A stretch of 5,254 nt of DNA, from positions 26,082 through 31,335 of the forward strand of contig JAAVAF010000043.1 in NCBI GenBank assembly GCA_014804225.1. Direction: 5' to 3'. Below, one piece after another: positions 1 to 4,733 of this stretch. The notes under the pieces are model-generated. The model did no database searches, was not told the origin of the DNA, and saw only the letters and a program-made list of their open reading frames with translations. Made by a program: the position numbers and the translations under genes. Each line of letters begins with the position of its first letter. The first letter of the stretch is position 1. The DNA is from Lachnospiraceae bacterium. GTDB lineage: Bacteria; Bacillota; Clostridia; Lachnospirales; Lachnospiraceae.

Positions 1-2208
1 CAACGCGAGCAGCAGCCGGGCGAGATTATCACGTTTCATGGTCTTGCGCTAAAGGGGTTTGAGTACCCTTATTTGAAGCTTGCCGTCATTTCGGAAACGG
101 ATATTTTCGGAAAGCAGCAGAAAAAAAAGAAGCGGAAGAAAAGCTTTGGCGGCGGTACCAAAATACAGGATTTTTCCGACTTGAAAGTGGGCGACTATGT
201 GGTGCATGAAAACCACGGGTTGGGCATTTACAAGGGAATTGAGAAGGTTGAGGTAGACAAGGTTGTAAAGGATTATATCAAGATTGCGTACCGCGACGGT
301 GGAAATCTTTATATTTTGGCGACAGGGCTTGATGTCATTCAGAAGTATGCCGCGGCAGATGCAGCAAAGAAACCAAAGCTGAACAAGCTTGGTACACAGG
401 AGTGGTCCAAGACTAAGTCGCGGGTAAAGACGGCTGTCAATGAAATTGCAAAGGACTTGGTGGAATTGTATGCGGTGCGTCAGAAAAAGCAAGGGTTTGT
501 GTTCAGCAAGGACACTGTGTGGCAGCAGGAGTTTGAGGAGATGTTTCCTTTTGAGGAAACGGAAGATCAGCTGCTTGCAATTGAGGCGACAAAAAACGAT
601 ATGGAGAGCTCGCGTATTATGGATCGGCTGATTTGCGGCGATGTCGGTTACGGAAAGACCGAGATCGCGATTCGTGCTGCATTTAAGGCAGTGCAGGACG
701 GGAAACAGGTAGCCTATCTTGTGCCGACGACCATTCTTGCACAGCAGCATTACAATACATTTATTCAGCGTATGAAGGATTTTCCTGTGACGGTGGAGAT
801 GCTTTCGCGGTTTCGGACTGCGGGTGAAATGAAAAAGACCATAGAAGGTCTTAAAAAAGGGATGGTGGATATCGTCATAGGGACACACCGACTGCTGTCG
901 GATGATGTGAAGTATAAGGAGCTGGGGCTTTTAATTATTGATGAGGAGCAGCGCTTTGGTGTGCGTCATAAGGAGAAGATTAAGCAGATTAAGGACGATG
1001 TTGACGTGCTGACATTGACTGCCACACCGATTCCGCGAACGCTTCATATGAGCCTATTGGGGATTCGGGATATGAGCGTTTTGGAGGAGGCACCAGGCGA
1101 GCGGCAGCCGATTCAGACGTATGTGATGGAGTATAATGAGGAACTTGTGCGTGAGGCAATTCTGCGTGAGTTATCCAGAGATGGTCAGGTTTATTATGTA
1201 TACAATCGTGTGAATAATATTGACGATGTTACGCACCGTATTGCAAAGCTTGTGCCGGAGGCAAATGTGGCATTTGCACATGGACAGATGAAGGAGCACG
1301 AGTTGGAAAAGATTATGTTTGAGTTTATTAACGGGGAGATTGATGTGCTTGTTTCAACGACGATTATTGAAACGGGGCTTGATATTTCCAATGTTAATAC
1401 GATGATTGTTCATGATTCGGACAATATGGGGCTTTCACAGCTTTATCAGCTCCGCGGAAGAGTGGGCCGTTCAAACCGCACGGCGTATGCGTTTTTGATG
1501 TACAAGAAGGATAAGATGTTGAAAGAGGTGGCAGAAAAGCGCTTGCAAGCGATTAAGGAGTTTACGGATTTGGGCAGTGGCTTTAAGATTGCGATGCGCG
1601 ACCTTGAAATCCGAGGCGCGGGAAATATTTTAGGTGAGCGGCAGCATGGGCATATGGAGGCAGTTGGGTATGACCTTTACTGCAAGCTTTTGAATGAGGC
1701 GGTAAAGACCTTGAAGGGGATCAAGACGACGGACGAGGATTTCAACACGTATGTGGATATGGACGTGGACGCGTTTATTCCGGCTTCGTATATTGTCAAT
1801 GAGGTGCAGAAGCTTGATATTTATAAGCGGATTGCAAGTCTGGAAAATGAGGCAGAGTGTGACGATATGCGAAAGGAGCTCAAGGATCGGTTTGGAGCTG
1901 TGCCAAAGTCCGTGGAGAATTTGATAAAAATTTCACTCATCAGAGTGACGGCGCATCAGCGGTATGTGACGGAAATCAAGGGAAAGGTAGGACAGATTAC
2001 GTTTTTGATGGAGCCTTATGCGCCTGTGCATGTGGAAAAACTGCCGGAATTTATGGAGCGGTATAAAGGGACGATGGAGTTTTCCGCAAAGGGAACGCCA
2101 AATTTTGTGTTCCGGTATAAGAAGTATGGGCTGGTTGAAAAAGAGGCGGAGCTGATGATGGAGCATACGGATCGGGTGCTTGCGGATATGGCGGTGTTGT
2201 ATGAGTAG
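1..2208 (+). CDS. mfd: Transcription-repair coupling factor Mfd, C-terminal part (5' partial)
   Basis: Mfd is a DNA translocase that removes RNA polymerase stalled at lesions and recruits UvrA for nucleotide excision repair. The frame is open from base 1, so the true start lies upstream; 735 codons are present against roughly 1150-1180 in the family, and the UvrB-like N-terminal module is missing. Numbering from the first codon, visible parts are the end of the N-terminal region (GFEYP, then KLAVISETDIFG), a Lys-rich linker, the CarD-like RNA polymerase interaction domain (from about residue 64, GDYVVHENHGLGIYKG), then the RecG-like helicase: Walker A GDVGYGKT (213-220), DEEQ box (314-317), TATPIPRT (340-347) and motif VI QLRGRVGR (483-490). 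The TRCF C-terminal domain follows, from about 582 to 680. All key motifs look intact. The stop is TAG at 2206-2208. I see no convincing terminator immediately after it. Confidence 0.97.
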   Translation, partial: QREQQPGEIITFHGLALKGFEYPYLKLAVISETDIFGKQQKKKKRKKSFGGGTKIQDFSDLKVGDYVVHENHGLGIYKGIEKVEVDKVVKDYIKIAYRDGGNLYILATGLDVIQKYAAADAAKKPKLNKLGTQEWSKTKSRVKTAVNEIAKDLVELYAVRQKKQGFVFSKDTVWQQEFEEMFPFEETEDQLLAIEATKNDMESSRIMDRLICGDVGYGKTEIAIRAAFKAVQDGKQVAYLVPTTILAQQHYNTFIQRMKDFPVTVEMLSRFRTAGEMKKTIEGLKKGMVDIVIGTHRLLSDDVKYKELGLLIIDEEQRFGVRHKEKIKQIKDDVDVLTLTATPIPRTLHMSLLGIRDMSVLEEAPGERQPIQTYVMEYNEELVREAILRELSRDGQVYYVYNRVNNIDDVTHRIAKLVPEANVAFAHGQMKEHELEKIMFEFINGEIDVLVSTTIIETGLDISNVNTMIVHDSDNMGLSQLYQLRGRVGRSNRTAYAFLMYKKDKMLKEVAEKRLQAIKEFTDLGSGFKIAMRDLEIRGAGNILGERQHGHMEAVGYDLYCKLLNEAVKTLKGIKTTDEDFNTYVDMDVDAFIPASYIVNEVQKLDIYKRIASLENEAECDDMRKELKDRFGAVPKSVENLIKISLIRVTAHQRYVTEIKGKVGQITFLMEPYAPVHVEKLPEFMERYKGTMEFSAKGTPNFVFRYKKYGLVEKEAELMMEHTDRVLADMAVLYE

Positions 2209-2245
2209 TGGGGAAAATAAGGTGGTTTTGAAGTTGCTTTTTTAG

Positions 2246-2251
2246 TATAAT
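2246..2251 (+). promoter_or_regulatory. Possible -10 element upstream of the 89-codon gene
   Basis: A perfect TATAAT lies 38 bases after the mfd stop and 49 bases before the ATG at 2301. No good -35 sits at 16-18 bp; TTGAAG at 2228-2233 is only 12 bp away. A second candidate is an extended -10, TG-G-TATCAT, at 2265-2273, also without a clear -35. The gene is therefore probably transcribed from its own start in this gap, but which element is used is uncertain, and read-through from mfd is also possible. Confidence 0.4.
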
Positions 2252-2300
2252 GGGAATAGGGAAATGGTATCATGTCTTTTCAGAAAGGAAGTGGTGTTTG

Positions 2301-2570
2301 ATGGCATTTGACAAAAATCAATATATCGGAAAACGTTTGACATGGGATGAAACGGTCGATATTTTTCCAGATTCATGGGTGGCATTTAAGGATTGCAGAA
2401 TGTCGGGGATTGATATGGAGGATGGAATACTGGTTGACGTGATAGCGGATAAAGATATAGCACTGTATATGAAACAGCATTTTAATGAAGATATGTACAT
2501 TGACAGAACAACTGAAAATTGTGTAGCGGGGTATATACATGGAGAAATTAAGGAAAAAGCTTTCCAATAA
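2301..2570 (+). CDS. Unknown 89-residue protein, coupled to a retropepsin-like gene
   Basis: I do not recognise a named family. The ATG at 2301 is chosen because AAAGGAAG (2284-2291) lies about 9 bases upstream; an ATG at 2250 in the same frame has no ribosome binding site and adds unlikely sequence. The product begins MAFDKNQYIGKRLTWDE, is soluble, clearly acidic, and has no signal peptide or membrane segment. It carries phrases that look like a compact mixed alpha/beta fold: FPDSWVAFKDC at about residues 20-30 and YIDRTTENCVAGYIHGE near the C-terminus. Its last 32 bases overlap the start of the next gene in another frame, so the two are almost certainly co-transcribed and translationally coupled. 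The coupling suggests the two proteins act together (for example as partner or substrate), but this is inference from position only. Confidence 0.75.
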   Translation: MAFDKNQYIGKRLTWDETVDIFPDSWVAFKDCRMSGIDMEDGILVDVIADKDIALYMKQHFNEDMYIDRTTENCVAGYIHGEIKEKAFQ

Positions 2571-2808
2571 AGTAGACAGACCAGTGTTTGAAATCAATGT
2601 ACAGGATGGGAATAAGAAGATACGCTGTCTGTTTGATACAGGGGCCGATATACCAGTCTTTACATTGGGAAGAGAAATGCTAATGATGTATTTTCCAAAT
2701 GCAGTGTTATGTGAGGAATTTTATGCAGAGATAAGCGGTTTTGGAAAAAGCGAAGAACAGGCGTTAATATATAATATTCCTAATTTTATAATACAAAGTG
2801 ATATTTAA
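2539..2808 (+). CDS. Retropepsin-like aspartic protease domain protein, apparently C-terminally truncated
   Basis: The 89-residue product has the hallmark of single-lobe (retroviral-type) aspartic proteases: two beta strands (PVFEINVQDGNKKIRCLF, residues 15-32) leading into the active-site loop D33-T-G-A-D37. In that family two copies dimerise, each giving one catalytic Asp, and a second conserved hydrophobic-hydrophobic-Gly turn near the end of the domain packs against the loop. That second element is not visible here: the protein ends at YNIPNFIIQSDI and stops at TAA 2806-2808. It is therefore shorter than expected for a complete domain and may be inactive. The ATG at 2539 lies about 8 bases after AGCGGGG and overlaps the preceding gene by 32 bases. 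The family call rests on the motif and its strand context; the truncation is inferred from the missing second element and from the unrelated sequence that follows. Confidence 0.68.
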   Translation: MEKLRKKLSNKVDRPVFEINVQDGNKKIRCLFDTGADIPVFTLGREMLMMYFPNAVLCEEFYAEISGFGKSEEQALIYNIPNFIIQSDI

Positions 2809-2812
2809 AAAT

Positions 2813-3118
2813 ATGAGTGAAATGTTAGAGAAGGGTGTCGGCATACCCAAATCAACTGCAAGTGAAATCTTACTTGTGAGCAGTTACAGAGATTATTATA
2901 ATGCTGATGACTCTATAAAACCTGAATGGAAAGATTTTGGAATAAAATCGCTTGTTTGTTTAGCACGTCTCTGTGAAAATGATTATTCAGAGCTTGAAGA
3001 TCTTAGGAAACAAAATATTATAGAACCTAATATGTCGGACAAAGAAATTGAAAAGAAAATTCTTGATATTCGGAGACAACGATGTTTACAATATTATGAT
3101 GCTAGTGTCAAAAGGTAG
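2813..3118 (+). pseudogene. Probable 3' remnant of a DNA-binding-like protein of a mobile element
   Basis: The reading frame gives about 101 residues from ATG 2813 (GTG 2798 and ATG 2822 are alternatives). None of these starts has a ribosome binding site, and the frame opens directly at the point where the protease gene breaks off. The beginning, EMLEKGVGIPKSTASEILLVSSYRDYY, resembles the helix-turn-helix end of ParB/KorB-like or phage and plasmid proteins in which a longer N-terminal part precedes this segment; the rest (IKPEWKDFGIKSLVCLARLCEND, then a Lys/Glu-rich helix) fits a short helical bundle. I infer that the original start was lost and that what remains is a tail, possibly translated by coupling to the TAA at 2806-2808. 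The resemblance is from memory of pattern and is weak. A genuine small hypothetical gene is the alternative. Stop is TAG at 3116-3118. Confidence 0.45.
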
Positions 3119-3146
3119 TTACATCTTTTAAACTGTGTGATATAAT
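3118..3146 (+). promoter_or_regulatory. Extended -10 promoter of the 62-codon gene
   Basis: The -35-like GTTACA (3118-3123, four of six consensus) is separated by 17 bp from a perfect TATAAT (3141-3146), which is preceded by TG plus one base (3138-3140), the extended -10 motif. Transcription would begin near 3153 and give a leader of about 43 bases before the ATG at 3196. The -35 overlaps the stop codon region of the preceding frame. Confidence 0.65.
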
Positions 3147-3195
3147 ACAAGTACCAATGTTACCGAAAAAAGTATGATAGAAAGCGGATGATAAT

Positions 3196-3384
3196 ATGCC
3201 AGGTGCAGCAGATATTATAAAAGATTATGTAACGGAATTTTCAAGATTACAAGATTGGATGATACCGATTAAAGAAGCAGCACCGGACACATATGCTTCG
3301 ATGTATAAACGGTATATTGAACTAAAAGTAACATTATCAAGCTTGGGCGTAAATCTTACAGAGCTTGACAGAATAAAAGAATAA
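3196..3384 (+). CDS. Unknown 62-residue helical protein
   Basis: I do not recognise the family. The product, starting MPGAADIIKDYVTEFSRLQ, has about ten acidic and eight basic residues and no signal peptide or membrane segment. Its pattern of hydrophobic residues suggests two or three amphipathic helices broken at PIKEAAPDT (about residues 24-32) and at the SLG turn near residue 50. Support for a real gene is its position: an extended -10 promoter with a proper 17-bp spacer upstream, and a strong hairpin terminator beginning 23 bases after its TAA. The ribosome binding site is poor (CGGATG about 7 bases before the ATG). It forms its own single-gene transcription unit between the decayed protease region and the toxin-antitoxin cassette. 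Confidence 0.68.
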   Translation: MPGAADIIKDYVTEFSRLQDWMIPIKEAAPDTYASMYKRYIELKVTLSSLGVNLTELDRIKE

Positions 3385-3407
3385 GAATTTAAGAATAAAC
3401 AGAAAAG

Positions 3408-3446
3408 CGCAAATCCATGTCAATTATGATGAGGATTTGCGTTTTT
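3408..3446 (+). terminator. Rho-independent terminator, hairpin repeat copy 1
   Basis: A perfect 9-bp stem, CGCAAATCC (3408-3416) with GGATTTGCG (3433-3441), encloses a 16-base loop and is followed by TTTTT. The A-run just before the stem can pair with the T-run after it, so it may work in both directions. It ends the 62-codon gene. Its whole sequence, loop included, recurs at 4131-4169. Confidence 0.85.
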
Positions 3447-3466
3447 GTAGTATATCAACATAAAAT

Positions 3467-3484
3467 AATAACTTAAAAGTTATT
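3467..3484. promoter_or_regulatory. Palindromic operator 1 of the toxin-antitoxin promoter
   Basis: AATAACTT-AA-AAGTTATT is a perfect inverted repeat with 8-bp arms and a 2-base centre. It runs up to and overlaps the first two bases of the -35 box. A site of this form, next to an XRE-type antitoxin gene, is the expected target for autorepression. The binding protein is inferred. Confidence 0.65.
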
Positions 3485-3511
3485 GATATGATAATAACTT
3501 TTAAGTATAAT
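3483..3511 (+). promoter_or_regulatory. Promoter of the toxin-antitoxin cassette
   Basis: TTGATA (3483-3488, five of six consensus) and TATAAT (3506-3511) are separated by exactly 17 bp. Transcription would begin near 3518, leaving a short leader of about 18 bases with the AGGAGG at 3522-3527. The element is embedded between two palindromes, so repression by occlusion is likely. Confidence 0.8.
3497..3506. promoter_or_regulatory. Palindromic operator 2 within the promoter spacer
   Basis: ACTT-TT-AAGT is an inverted repeat with the same ACTT/AAGT arms as operator 1, and its left flank (AATA) matches too. The centres are 26 bp apart, about two and a half helical turns. It lies between the -35 and -10 boxes and touches the -10. 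It is less perfect than operator 1, as its right flank lacks one base. Confidence 0.55.
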
Positions 3512-3535
3512 AAGCCTTAACAGGAGGCATAATTA

Positions 3536-3721
3536 TTGTACAAGATATTTTTTTACAAAGATAGCAACGGAAAAGAACCTGTAAAAGAATATATAGCAGG
3601 ACTGGCAAGCAGGAACGGCAATGGTTTTGTGTTGCTGCACGTTTTTAGGAAACAGACACAGAAAACCCCACGACGGGAAATTGAGCGGGCAAAGAAGAAT
3701 TTAAACGATTATCAGGGATAG
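3536..3721 (+). pseudogene. RelE/HigB-type toxin with an in-frame internal deletion
   Basis: Start is TTG at 3536, fixed by a perfect AGGAGG (3522-3527) eight bases upstream. The 61-residue product begins MYKIFFYKDSNGKEPVKEYI, the usual N-terminus of Gp49/HigB-like toxins (mRNA-cleaving ribosome-dependent RNases in this superfamily), and ends with the characteristic C-terminal block FVLLHVFRKQTQKTPRREIE (31-50). Family members are about 110-120 residues, and between these blocks should stand some 50 residues holding the G-x-WELR strand and the R-I-x-F/Y strand. These are absent: residue 25-29 (SRNGN) runs directly into GFVLLH. Both ends remain in one frame, pointing to an in-frame deletion near 3609-3626. 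The product is therefore expected to lack the RNase core. It could still bind the antitoxin, or be a plain relic. The stop TAG at 3719-3721 lies inside the next gene's ribosome binding site region. Confidence 0.78.
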
Positions 3722-3729
3722 GAGGTAAT

Positions 3730-4104
3730 ATGATAGGGATGGATGAAGAGTATTCACGGGCTATAGCACAGGCACAGGAGAATTTTAAAGACTTAAACGA
3801 GCGCGGAGCGAATGCCGTTGGCGGGAATGTTCTGGAATTTATGGAAAGTATTCTTACCTCGGAAGAAATAGCGGAAAGTAATCTGCGAGTGGCGATTATC
3901 GGGGAATTGATAAAGGCAAGGCAGGAAAAGGGTATCAGTCAAAAGAAACTGGAAGAATTGAGCGGGGTAAAGCAGCCTGTTATTGCAAGAATGGAAAAGG
4001 GAAGCACGAATCCACAATTAGGTACCATATTAAAGGTATTGGCTCCTTTAGGAAAAACGTTGGCAGTTGTGCCGTTGGAAAATCAAATAAATAATGATAT
4101 ATGA
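3730..4104 (+). CDS. XRE-family antitoxin (HigA-like)
   Basis: This 124-residue cytoplasmic protein is the antitoxin and autorepressor of the cassette. The N-terminal 45 residues (EEYSRAIAQAQENFKDLNERG) match the usual lead-in of this antitoxin group; residues 53-112 form the Cro/C1-type helix-turn-helix, with the recognition region ISQKKLEELSGVKQPVIARMEKG (69-91), followed by the LAPLGKTLAVVPL tail (104-116). The domain looks complete. It starts eight bases after the toxin stop, in the same operon. AGGAGG at 3720-3725 is only 4 bases from ATG 3730; ATG 3739 (13 bases away) is an alternative, so the first three residues are uncertain. The protein most likely binds the ACTT/AAGT palindromes upstream. 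Retention of an intact antitoxin beside a broken toxin suggests regulatory or protective use, which is inference. Confidence 0.88.
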   Translation: MIGMDEEYSRAIAQAQENFKDLNERGANAVGGNVLEFMESILTSEEIAESNLRVAIIGELIKARQEKGISQKKLEELSGVKQPVIARMEKGSTNPQLGTILKVLAPLGKTLAVVPLENQINNDI

Positions 4105-4130
4105 ATAAGTTAAGTTTAAGGAGCAAAAGA

Positions 4131-4171
4131 CGCAAATCCATGTCAATTATGATGGGGATTTGTGTTTTTTT
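4131..4171 (+). terminator. Rho-independent terminator, hairpin repeat copy 2
   Basis: The stem CGCAAATCC (4131-4139) pairs with GGATTTGTG (4156-4164), with one G-U pair, around a 16-base loop, followed by seven T. It starts 26 bases after the antitoxin stop and ends the cassette. It is nearly identical to the terminator at 3408-3446. Confidence 0.85.
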
Positions 4172-4207
4172 ATTGATGTATAAGAAAATTACAAATATTT
4201 CGCACAA

Positions 4208-4221
4208 ACTACTGCAGTAGT
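4208..4221. promoter_or_regulatory. BlaI-type operator 1
   Basis: ACTACTG-CAGTAGT is a perfect 14-bp palindrome ending two bases before the -35 box. BlaI/MecI/CopY-type repressors bind dyads rich in TAC/GTA, so this fits the repressor encoded just downstream. It also forms part of a 12-base direct repeat (CACAAACTACTG at 4203-4214 and 4259-4270). Confidence 0.75.
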
Positions 4222-4222
4222 A

Positions 4223-4251
4223 TTGACAAAATACAGAAAAGGAGATATCAT
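4223..4251 (+). promoter_or_regulatory. Promoter of the blaI-blaR1-like operon
   Basis: A perfect TTGACA (4223-4228) and TATCAT (4246-4251, five of six) are separated by 17 bp. Transcription is expected near 4258, giving a leader of about 37 bases. One operator abuts the -35 and another overlaps the first transcribed bases, a layout suited to tight autorepression. Confidence 0.78.
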
Positions 4252-4281
4252 ATGATTACACAAACTACTGTAGTCGTGTGA
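4252..4281 (+). CDS. Possible 9-codon leader peptide MITQTTVVV
   Basis: AAAAGGAG (4237-4244) stands 7 bases before ATG 4252, and the frame runs nine codons to TGA 4279-4281, which touches the repressor's own ribosome binding site. The spacing looks like a genuine translation start. Against it, the best promoter would start transcription near 4258, after this ATG, so the peptide could only be made from an upstream or alternative promoter, for which I see no good candidate. The coding sequence also coincides with operator 2, which may be the real reason for its sequence. Confidence 0.22.
   Translation: MITQTTVVV
4264..4274. promoter_or_regulatory. BlaI-type operator 2
   Basis: ACTAC-T-GTAGT is a perfect 5-bp-arm dyad around a single base, sharing its left half and eleven neighbouring bases with operator 1, 56 bp downstream. 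It lies at about +7 to +17 of the predicted transcript and 20 bases before the repressor ATG. Confidence 0.65.
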
Positions 4282-4294
4282 AAGGAGTAACACA

Positions 4295-4648
4295 ATGGAC
4301 ATAAAACTGTTTGATTCTGAACTGAAGGTCATGGGAGTGCTCTGGCAGGAGGGTGATACAACGGCAAAGCACATATCAGATATTCTGAAGGAAGAAATCG
4401 GGTGGAATATGAATACCACCTATACATTAATCAAAAGATGTATTAAAAAAGGAGCGATTGAACGCTCCGAACCAAACTTTATGTGTCATGCACTCATTCC
4501 AAAAGAGGAAGTGCAGGAGGCGGAAACAAATGAACTGATTAACAAAATATACGATGGCTCCGCCGATAAGCTGTTTGCGGCGTTATTAGGCAGAAAAAGG
4601 CTGTCTGCAGAACAGATTGAAAAATTAAGACAGATTGTAGGGGATTAG
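4295..4648 (+). CDS. blaI: BlaI/MecI-family winged-helix repressor
   Basis: BlaI/MecI proteins are dimeric winged-helix repressors of beta-lactam or other antibiotic and envelope-stress genes, relieved when a partner membrane peptidase is activated. The 117-residue length is typical. Residues 1-70 form the DNA-binding domain: ELKVMGVLWQEGDTTAKHIS (9-28), then the recognition helix NTTYTLIKRCIKKGAIER (40-57). The C-terminal half (71-117, ending AEQIEKLRQIVGD) is the dimerisation part; a KLFAALL segment (92-98) lies where the family has its cleavage region. ATG 4295 is supported by AAAGGAG (4281-4287) seven bases upstream. Two matching dyads and a consensus promoter precede it, and an M56 peptidase gene follows, as in bla/mec systems. 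The regulated drug or resistance gene is not in the window, so the role in beta-lactam response is unproven and the symbol denotes the family. Confidence 0.92.
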   Translation: MDIKLFDSELKVMGVLWQEGDTTAKHISDILKEEIGWNMNTTYTLIKRCIKKGAIERSEPNFMCHALIPKEEVQEAETNELINKIYDGSADKLFAALLGRKRLSAEQIEKLRQIVGD

Positions 4649-4713
4649 TGTGAAGAGAAGTACTAAGACTCACAGCAAAGGCTGTTTCGCTAAGAACTTC
4701 TAAGACTTCACAC
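4648..4713 (+). repeat. Nested inverted repeats between blaI and the M56 peptidase gene
   Basis: In the 85-base gap three stems nest: GTGTGAAG (4648-4655) with CTTCACAC (4706-4713), GAAGT (4657-4661) with ACTTC (4696-4700), and ACAGC (4672-4676) with GCTGT (4681-4685) around an AAAG loop. The outer stem begins in the blaI stop codon. CTAAGA recurs at 4663, 4690 and 4700. There is no T-run, so this is not a standard terminator; it could be an mRNA processing or stability element that sets the ratio of the two proteins. Confidence 0.6.
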
Positions 4714-4733
4714 CGAAGAATGAGGTAACGATT

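Larger units (their letters stand above)
3408..4169. repeat. Pair of 39-bp direct repeats bounding the toxin-antitoxin cassette
   Basis: Bases 3408-3446 and 4131-4169 match at 37 of 39 positions. The two differences are A3432/G4155 in the loop and C3440/T4163 in the stem, the latter preserving pairing as G-U. Similarity does not extend clearly beyond a shared AAAAG just upstream. The copies are in direct orientation, 723 bp apart. Everything of the toxin-antitoxin cassette (promoter, operators, both genes) lies between them. Confidence 0.8.

Noticed and set aside
49..888. Long open frame (279 codons) on the minus strand
   Set aside because: It lies wholly opposite mfd, whose helicase motifs are intact; its translation has no recognisable domain and is rich in Cys, His and Leu, as expected for an antisense shadow.
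2221..2245. Possible mfd terminator (T-run at about 2238-2243)
   Set aside because: No stem of useful length precedes the T-run; only a weak AAAA/TTTT pairing can be drawn.
2250..2300. Earlier ATG for the 89-codon gene, adding 17 residues
   Set aside because: No ribosome binding site precedes it, it sits on the -10 element, and the ATG at 2301 has a well-spaced AAAGGAAG.
2813..3118. Continuation of the retropepsin gene by a simple frameshift
   Set aside because: The downstream protein sequence looks like an HTH-type helical segment and shows no protease second-half features, so a one- or two-base shift would not restore the family.
3174..3188. Tiny frame MIESG before the 62-codon gene
   Set aside because: Five codons without a ribosome binding site; most likely chance.
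3408..4169. CRISPR array
   Set aside because: Only two copies of the 39-bp repeat, 723 bp apart with genes between, each acting as a terminator hairpin.
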